Origin: Papiliotrema nemorosa
Taxonomy: Eukaryota > Basidiomycota > Tremellomycetes > Tremellales > Rhynchogastremaceae
Reading direction: 5' to 3'
Length of the DNA: 64,000 bases
NCBI GenBank assembly: GCA_032158125.1
Contig: JASKOT010000003.1
Span: 916,465 to 980,464, forward strand
Under the pieces are notes generated by a model, which made no database searches, had not been told where the DNA came from, and saw nothing but the letters and a program-made list of their open reading frames with translations. The position numbers and the translations under genes were made by a program. Below, piece by piece: positions 56,969 through 64,000 of the stretch (positions are counted from its first letter, which is position 1; every line of letters begins with the position of its first letter).

Positions 56969-57868
56969 GCCGAAGAGGTGATGAGGTCGAAGCCGTCTAT
57001 TTCGAAGACAATGATGCTAGAGCAGCCGTCGACTTGATAGATGGCAGATTGACTGGAGTCGATCCGAGATGAGGTTACAAAAGTGTCTTGGGGTCGGAGA
57101 AAGTGTTGGTATGTCGGTTAACAGGCAGAACTCTTAGGGACCCAGCGTCTTTGTTCGTCGTTGATCTTGAGTAATGACAGTGACGTGACTATGTCAAAAA
57201 CCACCACGCATAAAGGAACGAAATTGGCCGATTGTCGTATTGTATTCTCGAAATGTAAAGGTTGGAGATGGACGATCAGAAGTCGCAGAAAAAGGACTCC
57301 CTTTGGGGATGATCTCGACGCATCCGGCGTGTGTCCGGCGTGTCATGCTGGACTCCAAGGGGGGTCCTGGGTCCCCGGTTCCTTCGTTTCAGCGTTACAG
57401 CAGTCAAGAGTGTGAGCAGTGACGTCCAGGGGTACGTCGTCGATCAGTCTGTGTGAGTCCTCTCTCCCGTTGGATGATATTCTCCGATCGGATCACTCGA
57501 GCTTTCACCTTCGACAACCAGGTTGGCTCTTGAGACTATCGATTGTCAGTGTCTTCTTGGTGTCGAGACCTCTTTCCATTCAGCATTGTGTACGCCTGAA
57601 CCTAGACTTGACTCTTGATGACAATCGAGATCAGGTAGAGATGGAAGTGACATTCACGCGAGGTACATTTTACATTCAACATGTCTCTGAATCTCTATCT
57701 GCACCCGTATCAAAAGTACACATACACAATAACGCACAACTCGATGCACCACTCTCCTCGAGCAGAAGCCGAGAAGAGTATATGATAATGTCATGCAAAA
57801 GAAGCCCAGCCGATCACCACGTCCAACTTCCACCCGTTGCACACGCCCTCGCCCAGTCTTCACTCCCA
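56969..57868. other. Gap without a recognisable gene
   Basis: This 900-bp gap lies between the start of the unknown gene and the 3' end of KDM5. Part of it is the promoter of the former. A longer plus-strand frame from 57419 runs antisense into the KDM5 3' exon and has no protein-like features. Confidence 0.5.
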
Positions 57869-63578
<5,710 letters not shown>

Positions 63579-63903
63579 GGTGGACGCAACGGCTCAGAGA
63601 TCGACCATGCGTCTGAATATGTATGTTCCGACCTTGCGCGTCCGATTCGATGCTCAAAGGGTGTCCGGTGAGCTTTGGCTGCAGAAGCAGGAAGGAGGGG
63701 AGTGTTGAGCCTGCAAGGACCCAAGGGAGGCGAACGAGTAGGGGGGAGCTTCAGAAGGGGTGGGTGACTCTACTCGTCTTGCCAATTACTGCGATTTCGG
63801 TTCGGGACCACTTTGGAAAGGTGGCCCCGGCTAATCTCGTTGAGCGGCGAGAAGAGAGGGAGTGGGTGGCTTATCAACATTCTGCCACGTCACCCTATTA
63901 GTC

Positions 63904-63904
<1 letters not shown>
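63579..63904. promoter_or_regulatory. Upstream region of KDM5/RUM1
   Basis: This is the gap upstream of the KDM5 start. No gene is seen before the homopolymer block. Confidence 0.4.
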
Positions 63905-63937
<33 letters not shown>

Positions 63938-63981
63938 AGAGGCCCCCCCCGGGGCCCGGGGGGGGGGGGGGGGGGGGGGGG
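63905..63981. repeat. Poly-C (33) and poly-G (24) homopolymer block
   Basis: Thirty-three consecutive C at 63,905-63,937 are followed by AGAGG, C8, GGGG, CCC and 24 consecutive G at 63,958-63,981. The mirrored C/G runs are unlike anything else in the window and look like a contig-end or sequencing artefact rather than biology. Confidence 0.8.
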
Positions 63982-64000
63982 ACGCAGGGGCGACCACCAG

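Overview
The window looks like nuclear DNA of a basidiomycete, most likely a tremellomycete yeast (the Cryptococcus/Kwoniella/Tremella group). Nearly every gene is cut by short introns, mostly 40-70 bp, with GTRNGT donors and CTRAC-like branch sites. Promoters carry CT-rich tracts, and the core genes include a Rum1-type KDM5 demethylase, a Cid1-type nucleotidyltransferase and a fungal homocitrate synthase. There are no operons, phage genes or CRISPR arrays. Intron-exon models below were made by eye from splice motifs and reading-frame continuity.

Region A (about 0-21.6 kb) is an accessory-looking island. It holds two diverged tandem SNF2-type ATPase genes (48-4944 and 6854-12010, both minus), a tyrosine-recombinase gene of the DUF3435/Starship-captain type with C2H2-like zinc fingers (13531-16949, minus), and two small lineage-specific genes of unknown function. 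The gene-free gaps carry about nineteen copies of an otherwise unexplained bipartite 31-bp motif: TGTCRAATCG, then ten variable bases, then CTACTTKCCGG. A tRNA 3'-end-like fragment lies near 21.54 kb, close to where this region stops.

Region B (22.2-39.6 kb) reads as a catabolic gene cluster for small hydroxy-acids. It contains a mitochondrial FMN/cytochrome b2-type 2-hydroxyacid dehydrogenase, an NAD-dependent D-2-hydroxyacid dehydrogenase, a tartrate/D-malate dehydrogenase, a Zn2Cys6 regulator, a DHDPS-superfamily aldolase/dehydratase, a D-glycerate kinase-type P-loop kinase, an extended SDR, an ACS-type MFS transporter and a second Zn2Cys6 regulator. Tartrate to oxaloglycolate/hydroxypyruvate to D-glycerate to phosphoglycerate is a route these enzymes could form. 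Palindromic TCCGCC/GGCGGA elements in several promoters of this region suggest one regulon.

Region C (40-63.6 kb) is housekeeping: SLX4, a Cid1-like poly(A)/poly(U) polymerase, a hypothetical coiled protein, an Nbp2-like SH3 protein, a NIF3-type small protein, SOD1, FEN1, homocitrate synthase, an unknown Gly/Met/Pro-rich protein and KDM5/Rum1. The last 100 bases are long C and G homopolymers that look like an assembly or sequencing artefact.
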